Source: Kocuria sp. p3-SID1428
GTDB taxonomy: Bacteria > Actinomycetota > Actinomycetes > Actinomycetales > Micrococcaceae
Length of the DNA stretch: 64,000 nucleotides
Reading direction: 5' to 3'
Assembly: GCF_025149945.1 (NCBI RefSeq)
Contig: NZ_JALXVH010000002.1
Coordinates: 46,051 to 110,050 of the forward strand
Part shown: piece by piece, positions 44,029 through 52,419 of the stretch
How positions within the stretch are numbered: position 1 is the stretch's first letter
How the letters are laid out: every line of letters begins with the position of its first letter
The notes under the pieces: model-generated
The model's database searches: none
What the model was told of the DNA's origin: nothing
What the model saw: the letters and a program-made list of their open reading frames with translations, nothing else
Program-made: the position numbers and the translations under genes

Positions 44029-44052
44029 CTACCCAGCTACCCAGCTACCCAG
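44029..44052 (+). repeat. three tandem CTACCCAG octamers
   Basis: Three perfect copies of CTACCCAG at 44029, 44037 and 44045, preceded by the diverged CTAGCTAC. They sit within the parB-parA spacer and look like a short slippage repeat. Confidence 0.8.
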
Positions 44053-44107
44053 CCTGGACAGGCCAACCGCTGTCGCCCCACATGACCGACTACGGGCACC
44101 ATGACGC

Positions 44108-44121
44108 GTTCCACGTGAAAC
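44108..44121. promoter_or_regulatory. parS site 6
   Basis: GTTCCACGTGAAAC, identical to sites 1, 2, 4 and 7. Confidence 0.85.
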
Positions 44122-44491
44122 GGAGGTGAATTGGCGCGGACTGGTCCCGGACCGAAGCGAATACCTCATACCGTCACTCAGCCCATACTCTCGGTGACGA
44201 ATCTCGAGTACAGCGCTGCCAGTAGTGCTTGAGTGACGATCGCACCAAGCCCGACACCCGAGCACCGCACCTGAGTTCAGCAGCCCACGCGAGACATCCA
44301 ACACCGACATTGTCTCGGCCGGACATCTGCCAGTCCCGCATCGAGGTGCACCGATTCAGAGGCTCGAGCACCAGTCAGCCACTGAAGGATCTCAATCGGC
44401 AGCTGCGCCCCGACACATGGCTGGCCTGCTCCTGCACCTGGCTGTTCGTCACCCGTGGTCATTCATCATGGCGCGCGACTGCCACCACGAT

Positions 44492-44505
44492 GTTCCACGT
44501 GAAAC
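44492..44505. promoter_or_regulatory. parS site 7
   Basis: GTTCCACGTGAAAC, with flanking T and A, about 130 bp downstream of the parA stop. Confidence 0.88.
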
Positions 44506-44590
44506 AACGTCATGGCCCCGAGACTGGATGCGTCCAGCACCCGCACTGTGCGCCAGTCTGGGACGTACTACGGGCTCCGTTCCACGTGGA

Positions 44591-44620
44591 ACGGAGCCCG
44601 TTTCGACTCTCAGGATCATG
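44591..44620 (-). terminator. parA terminator with embedded parS site 8
   Basis: A perfect 30-bp palindrome with half-sites CGGGCTCCGTTCCAC and GTGGAACGGAGCCCG lies 18 bp past the parA stop. Its centre, GTTCCACGTGGAAC (44599-44612), is parS-like. As a loop-less perfect palindrome it may serve as both terminator and ParB site. Confidence 0.75.
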
Positions 44621-44637
44621 CCGATATCAGAAGGCAG

Positions 44638-45669
44638 TCACTTGCCCTTCGGCACTCCGCGTGCCGCGATCTCGGCCGCGGCCTCAAGATAGGACAGCGC
44701 CCCCGTGGACTGCGGGTCGTAGTTCAGCACCGATTGCTGGTAGCTCGGTGCCTCCGAGATCCGCACGGAGCGGGGGATCATGGTCTCCAGCACCTGCTCC
44801 GGGAAGTGCTCACGCACCTCATCGGCCACCTGAGACGACAGGTTTGTGCGGCCGTCGTACATGGTCATGAGGATGCTGGAGACGACCAGATCGGGGTTCA
44901 GGTGCTTCTGGATCATCTCGATGTTCCGCAGCAGCTGGCTCAGACCCTCGAGTGCGTAGTACTCGCACTGGATGGGGATGAGGACCTCGCTCGCGGCGAC
45001 GAAGGCGTTGATGGTCAGCAGGCCGAGGCTCGGCGGGCAGTCGATGAACACGTAGTCGAGCCGCTCGAGACCCTGCTCCTCGCGGTCCTTGGCGTACTGA
45101 TCGAGAGCTCGGGACAGTCGCTGCTCGCGCGCGACCATGGAGACCAGCTCGATCTCCGCGCCGGCCAGATCGATCGTGGCGGGTGCCACCACGATGCGCT
45201 CCGACTCGGGGGAAGGTGCGACCACCTGGGTCAGTTCCATCTCATCGACGAGAACGTCGTAGACACCGTCGACCTCGGAGCTGTGCGGGACACCCAGCGC
45301 GGTGGAGGCGTTGCCCTGCGGATCGTTGTCGACCACCAGAACGTTCAGACCCTGCTTGGCCAGCCCGACCGCCAAGTTCACCGCGGTGCTGGTCTTGCCC
45401 ACGCCGCCCTTCTGATTGCTGACCGTGACCACGCGCGTGCGCTCGGGGCGCTGGAGCTGCACGTGCTCGAGTCGGCGACGTCGCTGATTCTCTTCCACGA
45501 GCTTCCTTCCGAGGGGGGTGTCTCCCGCGCCTTGTGCCCCGGCAGTCCCGCCGGGGTCATGTCCTGCTCTCATCCGAGATCCGCGGTCCGGCTGCACGGC
45601 CGATTCCTGGGAGATCGGATCCGGAGGAAGACCGAAGTCATAGCCGTGAGGCCTGTCGTTCTGGGTCAT
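44638..45669 (-). CDS. parA: chromosome partitioning ATPase ParA (Soj)
   Basis: The 343-residue protein has a roughly 70-residue disordered N-terminus followed by the deviant Walker A motif VVTVSNQKGGVGKTSTAVNLA. DYVFIDCPPSLGLLTINAF supplies Walker B. ParA binds DNA non-specifically in its ATP form and moves ParB-parS complexes. ATG 45669 is preferred because AGGAAGG lies seven bases upstream; GTG 45672 is directly adjacent. It is separated from parB by a 1.55-kb parS-bearing spacer instead of the usual overlap. A CRP/GlxR-like site lies about 23 bp upstream. Confidence 0.94.
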   Translation of the reverse strand: MTQNDRPHGYDFGLPPDPISQESAVQPDRGSRMRAGHDPGGTAGAQGAGDTPLGRKLVEENQRRRRLEHVQLQRPERTRVVTVSNQKGGVGKTSTAVNLAVGLAKQGLNVLVVDNDPQGNASTALGVPHSSEVDGVYDVLVDEMELTQVVAPSPESERIVVAPATIDLAGAEIELVSMVAREQRLSRALDQYAKDREEQGLERLDYVFIDCPPSLGLLTINAFVAASEVLIPIQCEYYALEGLSQLLRNIEMIQKHLNPDLVVSSILMTMYDGRTNLSSQVADEVREHFPEQVLETMIPRSVRISEAPSYQQSVLNYDPQSTGALSYLEAAAEIAARGVPKGK

Positions 45670-45691
45670 CACGTCGCCTTCCTCGGTTCTT

Positions 45692-45707
45692 TGTGACTTA
45701 GATCACA
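45692..45707. promoter_or_regulatory. CRP/GlxR-type binding site upstream of parA
   Basis: TGTGACTTAGATCACA is a perfect TGTGA-N6-TCACA palindrome, 23 bp upstream of the parA start in the rsmG-parA gap. The position just upstream of the start codon would fit repression of parA by a cAMP-responsive regulator. Confidence 0.7.
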
Positions 45708-45796
45708 TTCAGTGTCGCAGCGGTCGGCTGACGGAGCCCACACTACCCAAGACGCTTCCCGGCTCCGTCGACCCAGCACAGCGCCCTGACGAGGGC

Positions 45797-46510
45797 TCAC
45801 AGGACCACGCGCACCACCGTGGTCGGCTCCTCGAGCAGCTCGGCGCCCACGGTGAGCACCTCGGTCTGCGCCGCCCGGTACCGCTTGAGCTGCTTGCGTG
45901 CCTTGTCGATCTCCTGCTGCGCCGTGCGCCCCTTGAGCGCCAGCAGCTCTCCTGAGCCCTGCAGCAGCGGCAGCGTGAAATCGAGCAGCCCTCCGAGCGC
46001 GGAGACAGCGCGTGCTGTGACCACATCCGGCGTGGATCCGCCCGGAAGCTCCTCGACCTGCTCGCCCCGAGCCCGCAGGACCTGCACGTTCTCGAGCTGC
46101 AGATCCTGGCCGATCTCGTTCAGCCAGGTCACCCGGCGCTCGAGCGGTTCGATCAGCGTCAGCTCCAGATCAGGCCGGGCGATCGCCAGGCACAGACCGG
46201 GCAGCCCCGCTCCGGAGCCCACGTCTGCCACACGGACGGCCTGCGGGATCAGTGACTCCACCACAGCGCAGTTCAGCACGTGCCGCCCCCACAGTCGCGG
46301 GGCCTCCCGCGGGCCGATCAGTCCGCGCACGATGCCCGACGAGGCCAGGTGCTCCACATAGCGCTGAGCCAGGGCAAGTCGGTCGCCGAACAGCTCCTCA
46401 GCCGCCGCGGCCTCCCTTCCCTGCAGCTCAGGCGCCGGCTGAGCGACAGCCCCATCGGACTCGTCGCCCACCCTGCGATCACCGGAGTCGCCCGAATGCT
46501 GCTGCGTCAT
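45797..46510 (-). CDS. rsmG: 16S rRNA (guanine-527-N7)-methyltransferase RsmG
   Basis: The 237-residue protein has the SAM-binding motif VADVGSGAGLPGLCLAIARPD (split as VADVGSGAGLPGLCLAIA) and the GidB-specific region RHVLNCAVVESLIP. It methylates G527 of 16S rRNA. Loss of RsmG causes low-level streptomycin resistance in other bacteria. It is in the rpmH-to-parB leftward block, 3 bp after the jag stop. Confidence 0.93.
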   Translation of the reverse strand: MTQQHSGDSGDRRVGDESDGAVAQPAPELQGREAAAAEELFGDRLALAQRYVEHLASSGIVRGLIGPREAPRLWGRHVLNCAVVESLIPQAVRVADVGSGAGLPGLCLAIARPDLELTLIEPLERRVTWLNEIGQDLQLENVQVLRARGEQVEELPGGSTPDVVTARAVSALGGLLDFTLPLLQGSGELLALKGRTAQQEIDKARKQLKRYRAAQTEVLTVGAELLEEPTTVVRVVL

Positions 46511-46513
46511 CGC

Positions 46514-47167
46514 TCAGCCGTTCGCGGAGACGACGATATGGCGTCCGGGGCCCTCGCCCTCCGACTCGGAGTGCATGCCCTCCTCCGCCACGACGTCGTG
46601 CACGATCTTGCGCTCATAGGGGCTCAGGGGATCCAGGTGCACCGGCTCGCCTGTCTCCCGCACGCTCTGCACGGCACGACGGGCCAGCTCCCGAAGCTGC
46701 TCAGCGCGGGCCAGCCTGTGCCCGGCGATGTCGAGCACCAGACGGCTGCGCTGCTCGGTCCCGGCCAGCACCGCCAGACGCACGAGCTCCTGGAGAGCCT
46801 CGAGCACCTCGCCGTCCTTGCCCACGAGCAGGTCGAGGCCGTCGTCGCCCTCCTCCTCCGTCACGACGGAGAGGTAGGTGCGACCGTTCCGGACCTCGAT
46901 GTCGATATCGCCGTCGAGGTCGGCGAGATCCAGCAGCTCTTCGAGGTAGTCCGCGGCGACCTCGCCCTCCTCCACGAGGGGATCGAGATCGTCATCGTCC
47001 AGGGCGCTGCGGTCCGCGGGGGTCTCGGCGGCTTCGTGGTCCTGAGGGACGTCCACACCGGCGACGACCGCCGAGGCATCGACCTTCTGCCCGGGCTCGA
47101 GGTCCTGGACCTCCACGCCCTCGGGCGCAGTGTCCTGAGCCTGCTCGCTGTGCTGGTTCTCGCTCAT
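46514..47167 (-). CDS. jag: KH-R3H RNA-binding protein (Jag/KhpB)
   Basis: The 217-residue protein has an acidic disordered N-terminus (about residues 1-75), then a KH domain (YLEELLDLADLDGDIDIEV, LLVGKDGEVLEALQELVRL), then an R3H domain ending LDPLSPYERKIVHDVVAE. It lacks the N-terminal Jag domain of Firmicutes. It binds RNA and is conserved next to yidC. Confidence 0.9.
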   Translation of the reverse strand: MSENQHSEQAQDTAPEGVEVQDLEPGQKVDASAVVAGVDVPQDHEAAETPADRSALDDDDLDPLVEEGEVAADYLEELLDLADLDGDIDIEVRNGRTYLSVVTEEEGDDGLDLLVGKDGEVLEALQELVRLAVLAGTEQRSRLVLDIAGHRLARAEQLRELARRAVQSVRETGEPVHLDPLSPYERKIVHDVVAEEGMHSESEGEGPGRHIVVSANG

Positions 47168-47240
47168 TCGTCTCTCCTGACGGAAGTGGTGCAGAAGCCG
47201 TCTCGACAGTATGACCCGAGCGGCGCTGAGAGGGCCGGTC

Positions 47241-48377
47241 TCAGGAGCCGGACTTCTTCTTGCCCTTGCCGGACTTCTTCGCGCCTGAAGCGCCCTTGGA
47301 GATCGGCGACGACGAACCGCTGGTCGGCTCCCCGCTGATCACCGGACCCTGGGCCTCCTCCGCAGCCTGGGTGTCGTCCCGCGAGGCCTCGAGCGGGCCC
47401 TGGTCCTTGACGCCCTTGGCCTTCTGGCGCTTCTTGCTCATGGGCTGCTGGCGCTGGCCGGCGGCCGCCTTGGCGCGAGCCTCCTCGACCTCCGCCTCAT
47501 GCTCCTCCTTGGTCTTGCCGACCGGGGGGAGGCCCTTGGCGGCGCGGCGGTCGTTGAGCTCGCGCTCGGCCTGCGAGCCGGGGGTGGGGTTGTTGCGGAT
47601 CACCCAGTACTGCTGGCCCATGGACCAGAGGTTGGACACGGTCCAGTAGATGAGCACGCCGATCGGGAAGTTGATGCCCGTGATCAGGAAGATGATCGGG
47701 AAGATGTAGATGATCATCTGCTGCTGGCGGTACATCGGAGAGCTCTTGGTGGCCTCCGAGACGTTCTTGGACGCCAGCTGCTTCTGCGAGATGAACATGG
47801 TCACCGTCATGGCCACGACCAGCAGCGCCGCGATGATGATCGTGGCGGTGTGGTTGCCGTCGCCGGGCGAGCGCAGCGTGGAGAACAGCGGGGCGCCGAA
47901 CAGGGTGCCGTCGTAGAACTGGTGGATCTTGTCCGAGGACAGCACCAGGATGCTGTCGTCCTCGGCCGCCGCCCGGGGCACTCCGTTGAGCACCTGGAAC
48001 AGGCCGAAGAAGATCGGCATCTGCGCGATGATCGGCAGGCAGGAGGCCAGGGGGTTGACCCCGTGCTCCTTGTACATGGCCATCTGCTCCTGGGCCATGG
48101 CCTGGCGCGAGACCTGATCCTTCTTGCCCTTGTACTTGGCCTGCAGCTTGGCCATCTGCGGCTGGATCTCCTGCATGCCGCGCATGGAGCGGATCTGGCG
48201 CAGGAACAGCGGGATGGTCAGGGTCCGCATGACCAGAGTCAGCCCGACGATGGCCAGGACCCAGGTCCAGCCGCTCGCGGCGTCCAGCCCGATCAGGGTG
48301 AACAGCTCGTGGAACAGCCACAGGACCGCCGAGACAACCCATTTGAAGGGCCAGAGGATGATGTCGAAGATGTTCAT
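47241..48377 (-). CDS. yidC: membrane protein insertase YidC (Oxa1 type)
   Basis: The 378-residue protein has an N-terminal membrane helix (IFDIILWPFKWVVSAVLWLF), then the conserved MRGMQEIQPQMAKLQAKYKGKKD coiled loop (split here as MRGMQEIQPQM and LQAKYKGKKD) and four further helices ending near WTVSNLWSMGQQYWVIR. The C-terminal 110 residues are charged and Lys-rich. It inserts proteins into the membrane with or without Sec. Its start overlaps the yidD stop (ATGA). Confidence 0.95.
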   Translation of the reverse strand: MNIFDIILWPFKWVVSAVLWLFHELFTLIGLDAASGWTWVLAIVGLTLVMRTLTIPLFLRQIRSMRGMQEIQPQMAKLQAKYKGKKDQVSRQAMAQEQMAMYKEHGVNPLASCLPIIAQMPIFFGLFQVLNGVPRAAAEDDSILVLSSDKIHQFYDGTLFGAPLFSTLRSPGDGNHTATIIIAALLVVAMTVTMFISQKQLASKNVSEATKSSPMYRQQQMIIYIFPIIFLITGINFPIGVLIYWTVSNLWSMGQQYWVIRNNPTPGSQAERELNDRRAAKGLPPVGKTKEEHEAEVEEARAKAAAGQRQQPMSKKRQKAKGVKDQGPLEASRDDTQAAEEAQGPVISGEPTSGSSSPISKGASGAKKSGKGKKKSGS

Positions 48378-48886
48378 CGTGAGGAAGCTCCTTGAGCCGT
48401 CTGCGCGGCAGCCTGGTCTGCGCCGTGCTGGTGCGCCGACGTGGTCTCGTGTGCCGGATCGCGGGGTGTCAGCATGGCTTCGCGATCGGCCGGGGTGGGG
48501 TGGTTGAGCAGGATGATCCGCGGCAGCTCAGTCTCGGAGGAGAACCGGCGGCCGCCCCGCGGCACCCTGTCGATCCCGCCTGCCGCCCAGGGATGGCACC
48601 TGAGCAGTCGTCGCACGGTCAGACCTAGGCCCCGGACCGCTCCGTGGCGAACCACCGATTCCAGGCCGTAGGCCGAGCAGCTGGGGAAGTGCCTGCAGAC
48701 GTCCCCGTAGAGCGGGGAGATGAGCATCCGGTAGAGCTTCAGCCCCGCGATGATCAGGTTCTGCGGCAGCAGCCACACGGCCTGGACGGCGCCCTGGGGA
48801 CGCACGAAGTCCGACGGCGCCTGCTCCCAGAGCTGCTCATCGCTCAGGACGGCAGTCTCGTGGCCGGTGCGCTCAGCGGTGCTCAC
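48374..48886 (-). CDS. yidD: membrane protein insertion efficiency factor YidD, extended
   Basis: The 170-residue protein contains the YidD core LKLYRMLISPLYGDVCRHFPSCSAYGLESV (split as LKLYRMLISPLYG and CRHFPSCSAYGLESV), then RLLRCHPWAAGGIDRVP. The core is only about 75 residues, so roughly 45 N-terminal and 55 C-terminal residues are extra and disordered. The GTG start overlaps the rnpA stop. It assists YidC-dependent insertion. Confidence 0.9.
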   Translation of the reverse strand: MSTAERTGHETAVLSDEQLWEQAPSDFVRPQGAVQAVWLLPQNLIIAGLKLYRMLISPLYGDVCRHFPSCSAYGLESVVRHGAVRGLGLTVRRLLRCHPWAAGGIDRVPRGGRRFSSETELPRIILLNHPTPADREAMLTPRDPAHETTSAHQHGADQAAAQTAQGASSR

Positions 48887-49236
48887 GCCGGCACCTCGGC
48901 CTTGCCGGCCGCCTTGCGCCAGGCTGATTCCCAGTCCCGGCGCAGATCTGCGAAATCGGCCTCCGCGGCGGCCGGCAGGGCCCGCACGACGACATCGAAG
49001 CCGACCGGGCGGCTCTGCAGCGTGGCCCCGACGAGCTCACGCAGCCGCCGCTTCACGAGATTGCGGCAGACCGCATTGCCGACGCGCTTGGATACGACGA
49101 AGCCCGCCCGGGACGGCTGGTCCCCGGACGTGGCACGCACATAGACGACGACGTTCCGGCGCCCCTGTCGGGCACCGGAACGTGTGGTCGCTGCGAAGTG
49201 CGTGGAGGTGCGCATCCTGTGCTGTGCGGGAAGCAC
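48883..49236 (-). CDS. rnpA: ribonuclease P protein component
   Basis: The 117-residue protein has the RNR signature as KRVGNAVCRNLVKRRLREL at about residues 50-68 and an aromatic-rich N-terminal half. It binds the RNase P RNA to mature tRNA 5' ends. It starts at GTG 49236. It follows rpmH by 91 bp and overlaps yidD. Confidence 0.94.
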   Translation of the reverse strand: MLPAQHRMRTSTHFAATTRSGARQGRRNVVVYVRATSGDQPSRAGFVVSKRVGNAVCRNLVKRRLRELVGATLQSRPVGFDVVVRALPAAAEADFADLRRDWESAWRKAAGKAEVPA

Positions 49237-49327
49237 GCGCTCACCCCTTCGATCTCGGCGGCGTCTGCGGACCGGGAGGCTCTGCAGTAGTCAGGACTCA
49301 CCCGAGCCGCGAGTGCGGCGAGAGGAC

Positions 49328-49465
49328 TCAGGCGGAGAGGGAGGCGCGGCCCTTGGCACGACGCGCTGCGAGGATGCCGCGGCCGGCACGGGTGCGCATG
49401 CGGGCGCGGAAGCCGTGCTTCTTGGCGCGACGACGGTTGTTCGGCTGGAACGTGCGCTTGCTCAT
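49328..49465 (-). CDS. rpmH: 50S ribosomal protein L34
   Basis: The 45-residue protein [20 protein letters not shown]... is a typical L34 in length and sequence. It is the first gene of the leftward block and diverges from dnaA. A near-consensus promoter lies about 190 bp upstream. Confidence 0.97.
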   Translation of the reverse strand: MSKRTFQPNNRRRAKKHGFRARMRTRAGRGILAARRAKGRASLSA

Positions 49466-49653
49466 TGATCTTCTCCGGATGCAGGACGGGCGTGCCCCTG
49501 CCCGATGCGGGTCCGGCGCACGCTGTCCGTTGCAAGTGCACGAGCGCGCTGCAGGCCGTCCGCCTGAGGAAGGGGTCCACCGCTGTGGTGGTCGATGGCT
49601 GTGCCGCCGCGAGGCGCATGGCACCGGGCGCAGGTCAGACACAGGACTGATCG

Positions 49654-49682
49654 ATTGTAGGCGCGACGAGTGAGGCGGTCAA
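49654..49682 (-). promoter_or_regulatory. rpmH promoter
   Basis: On the minus strand TTGACC (49682-49677) and TACAAT (49659-49654) are separated by 17 bp, close to the sigma-70 consensus. The leader to rpmH is about 180 bases. Confidence 0.85.
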
Positions 49683-49787
49683 CCGAACCCTCGGCGATCG
49701 CCTCCTGCCCACATGCTGTGCACGCCCTCCGGAAATTCCTGTGGATAACCGGATCCCCGCCCTTGCCAGCAACGGTGCACTCTCGCT

Positions 49788-49801
49788 CGTGTAACTACAC
49801 G
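49788..49801. promoter_or_regulatory. palindrome CGTGTAACTACACG upstream of dnaA
   Basis: This 14-bp near-perfect palindrome is almost identical to CGTGTAATTACACG at 52169-52182 upstream of dnaN. The binding protein is unknown. Confidence 0.6.
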
Positions 49802-49989
49802 ATTGTAGTTCCTATGAGCCCGGATCGAGGCTAGGTCACGGCTTCGGACGTGCTCTAGGCTGACCCTCGCACTCGACCCCCGAGCGGCTGTCCACCGCTG
49901 TGAACAACTCTGTGGATGACCGATCGCGAGCGCATCCGGGCCAGGCCCGGCAGCAGACATCGCCCCCGAATCCCGGAGTCCCCGCCACC

Positions 49990-51696
49990 GTGAGTCCTCA
50001 GCAGAACCCGGAGCTCGACGCCCGTTGGGCCGAATGCGTCCGCGCCATGACCGAGGATCCGCAGATCTCACCGCGCCACCGCGGGTTCCTGCGACTGGCG
50101 AAGCCCAGGGGCCTCATGGGCACCACACTGCTGATCGCCGTGCCGAACGAGCTGACCCGCGAGGTCCTGCAGTCCAAGATCGCGCCTGCGTTCAACCAGG
50201 CCGTCACGAACTCGTTCGGCAAGGACACCCTGGTGGCACTGGTCGTGGACACCGATCTGGAGGAGGTCTCCGAGCAGGAGATCGAGTCCGCCTCCCGCGC
50301 CTCGCTGCCGCCGCTGAGCGAGCTCGAGGCCGAGCGCGGACATTCCGCACCGCCGCCTGCCGTTGCGGAGGAGGCCGCAGCGGATTCCCTGTCCACCACG
50401 AGCTCCGAGTACTCCGGGGCGGTGAACTCCTTCCGCTCCCCGTCGTCGCGACCGGCGGCACCGAGGCCCGCGTCGCCGGAGCCGGCTCGTCGTCCGCTCC
50501 CCGAGCAGACCGGCCCTCAGGAGGATCCCTCCGCGCAGCCCGCCGCCGAGCCTTCGGTCGAGGAGACCGGCCATCAGGACACCTTCGTCCCCGCGGCCCC
50601 GGAGGGCCGTTCGGCCGCTGAGGACCACGGCACCGCCGGCGCGGCCTCGGCCGAGTGGGATTCGAGCGCACGGCTGAACCCCAAGTACGTCTTCGAGTCG
50701 TTCGTCATCGGCCAGTCCAACCGCTTCGCCCATGCCGCCGCCTTTGCCGTCTCCGAGACGCCGGCCAAGGCATATAACCCGTTGTTCATATACGGCGACT
50801 CGGGATTGGGCAAGACCCACCTGCTGCACGCGATCGGGCACTACGCCAAGCGGCTCTACCCGGGCATCGCGGTGCGCTATGTGAACTCCGAGGAGTTCAC
50901 CAACGACTTCATCAACTCGATCCGCGATGACGAGGGCTCCTCCTTCAAGGAGATCTACCGCAACGTCGACATGCTGCTGATCGACGACATCCAGTTCCTG
51001 GCGGGCAAGGAGCACACGCAGGAGGAGTTCTTCCACACCTTCAACGCGCTGCACAACCACGAGAAGCAGATCGTGATCACCTCCGATCTGCCGCCCAAGC
51101 AGCTCACCGGATTCGCCGATCGCATGCGCTCGCGCTTCGAGTGGGGCCTGATCACCGATGTCCAGCCGCCCGAGCTCGAGACCCGCATCGCGATCCTGCG
51201 CAAGAAGGCCGATGCCGACGGCACCCAGGCTCCGCCGGAGGTCCTGGAGTACATCGCCTCGCACATCTCCACGAACATCCGCGAGCTCGAAGGCGCCCTG
51301 ATCCGCGTGACGGCCTTCGCCTCGCTCAACAGGCAGGACGTGGACCTGCCCCTGGCGGAGCTGGTGCTCAAGGACCTGATCACCGATGACGACGGCGAGA
51401 TCACCGCGGCCACGATCCTGGGCCAGACGGCCGCCTACTTCGATATCTCGCTGGATGAGCTGAAGTCCAAGTCGCGCACCCGCACACTGGTCACGGCGCG
51501 GCAGATCGCCATGTACCTGCTGCGTGAGCTCACGGACATGTCACTGCCCAAGATCGGCCAGGAGCTCGGCGGCCGCGATCACACCACGGTGATGCACGCC
51601 GATCGCAAGATCCGCACGCTGATGGCCGAGCGTCGGCAGATCTTCAACCAGGTCACCGAGCTGACCAACAGGATCAAGCAGCAGCGCCACAGCTGA
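49990..51696 (+). CDS. dnaA: chromosomal replication initiator DnaA
   Basis: The protein has 568 residues when started at GTG 49990, which has a GGAG about 12 bases upstream; GTG 49900 would add 30 polar residues without a ribosome site. Domain I is about residues 1-95. An acidic disordered domain II spans about 96-235. AAA+ domain III has Walker [10 protein letters not shown] at 269 and Walker [10 protein letters not shown] near 329. Domain IV has the DNA-binding signature [15 protein letters not shown] near residue 527. It melts oriC and recruits DnaB. Confidence 0.97.
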   Translation: MSPQQNPELDARWAECVRAMTEDPQISPRHRGFLRLAKPRGLMGTTLLIAVPNELTREVLQSKIAPAFNQAVTNSFGKDTLVALVVDTDLEEVSEQEIESASRASLPPLSELEAERGHSAPPPAVAEEAAADSLSTTSSEYSGAVNSFRSPSSRPAAPRPASPEPARRPLPEQTGPQEDPSAQPAAEPSVEETGHQDTFVPAAPEGRSAAEDHGTAGAASAEWDSSARLNPKYVFESFVIGQSNRFAHAAAFAVSETPAKAYNPLFIYGDSGLGKTHLLHAIGHYAKRLYPGIAVRYVNSEEFTNDFINSIRDDEGSSFKEIYRNVDMLLIDDIQFLAGKEHTQEEFFHTFNALHNHEKQIVITSDLPPKQLTGFADRMRSRFEWGLITDVQPPELETRIAILRKKADADGTQAPPEVLEYIASHISTNIRELEGALIRVTAFASLNRQDVDLPLAELVLKDLITDDDGEITAATILGQTAAYFDISLDELKSKSRTRTLVTARQIAMYLLRELTDMSLPKIGQELGGRDHTTVMHADRKIRTLMAERRQIFNQVTELTNRIKQQRHS

Positions 51697-52419
51697 TCAC
51701 CCCGCGGCGCGGACGCGCTGCGCTCCACCTCCAGCCTCAGGCCCCGGGCCCGCGCCAGCGGACTCGGGGCCTGAGTGCTTCGATACTCCATCCACAGGGC
51801 CGCGAGGCCTGGATGCGGGACGGGAGCTCTGTTCTCCACAGCTGTGGGAAGGCCTGTGGACGGGCTGTGCACGACACGATTCCACCGCTTGTGGACAGCG
51901 CTGTGGAGAGATCGGCGGTGCCGGTGGACAGCCGCGGCAGATCAGGGGATCGGCCTGTGCACGCACTCGGAATCACAAGGATGTGATTACACAGGCCGGA
52001 AGCGATCCGTGGATGGCCGTGCACAGCCGGCCCACAACCCTGATCCGCGTCAGATCAGCCGATCGAGCTCTTTTCCACAAGATCCACAGAGGTTATGAAC
52101 ACTACTGTCCATGAATACCCCTCGCCGGACAACGAACGCCCCGACGCCCGATCCGAGCCCGGCGCCCTCGTGTAATTACACGTTCCGCCGCGGTGGCAAG
52201 GCCTCTCTTCCGCAGCCTCGACCCGGGCTCGAGGCTCCACACCTCGAAGATTCTTGGAATTACAGGAACCTCATGCCCCGGAGCGCACTTCCGCCTCCCC
52301 GGAACAGGTACCTGGATGGCACACGGCACAGCGCGCCGATAGCATGCACTCGTCGTCTGTCCGGGCTTGCGCACCGGACGCCGCGCGGACGGCATCTGCG
52401 AACGAAAGGCGCCCCCACC
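51697..52419. other. oriC: dnaA-dnaN intergenic region
   Basis: This gene-free stretch of about 720 bp contains many DnaA-box-like 9-mers with a TGTGGA or TCCACA core. Examples are CATCCACAG (51788), TCTCCACAG (51833), TGTGGACGG (51855), TGTGGACAG (51890), and TTTTCCACAAGATCCACAG near 52071-52089. It also contains AATCACA/TGTGATT (51971-51988), the palindrome CGTGTAATTACACG (52169-52182) and relatively AT-rich sequence at 52070-52110. Position between dnaA and dnaN is the standard actinobacterial oriC. Confidence 0.88.
52169..52182. promoter_or_regulatory. perfect palindrome CGTGTAATTACACG upstream of dnaN
   Basis: A 14-bp perfect palindrome in oriC, 238 bp before dnaN, matching the element upstream of dnaA at 49788. 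Confidence 0.65.

Larger units (their letters stand above)
43091..44637. other. gene-free parB-parA spacer with parS array
   Basis: This stretch of about 1.55 kb separates two genes that are normally adjacent. No reading frame in it has a recognisable protein, a ribosome site and typical codon bias together. It contains six parS sites, three tandem copies of CTACCCAG (44029-44052), and visibly less GC-rich sequence than the flanking genes. It looks like a centromere-like segment rather than degraded coding DNA, although an unrecognised small RNA cannot be excluded. Confidence 0.7.
49466..49989. other. rpmH-dnaA divergent intergenic region
   Basis: It contains the rpmH promoter (49654-49682), a perfect DnaA box TGTGGATAA (49740-49748), the palindrome CGTGTAACTACACG (49788-49801), and further near-boxes at 49888, 49899 and 49911. 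The last three would be coding if dnaA started at GTG 49900. No extra gene is seen. Confidence 0.8.

Noticed and set aside
44029-44052. Tandem CTACCCAG repeats as a possible CRISPR or iteron array
   Set aside because: Three 8-bp head-to-tail copies without spacers are neither a CRISPR array nor long enough for iterons. No cas or rep gene is nearby.
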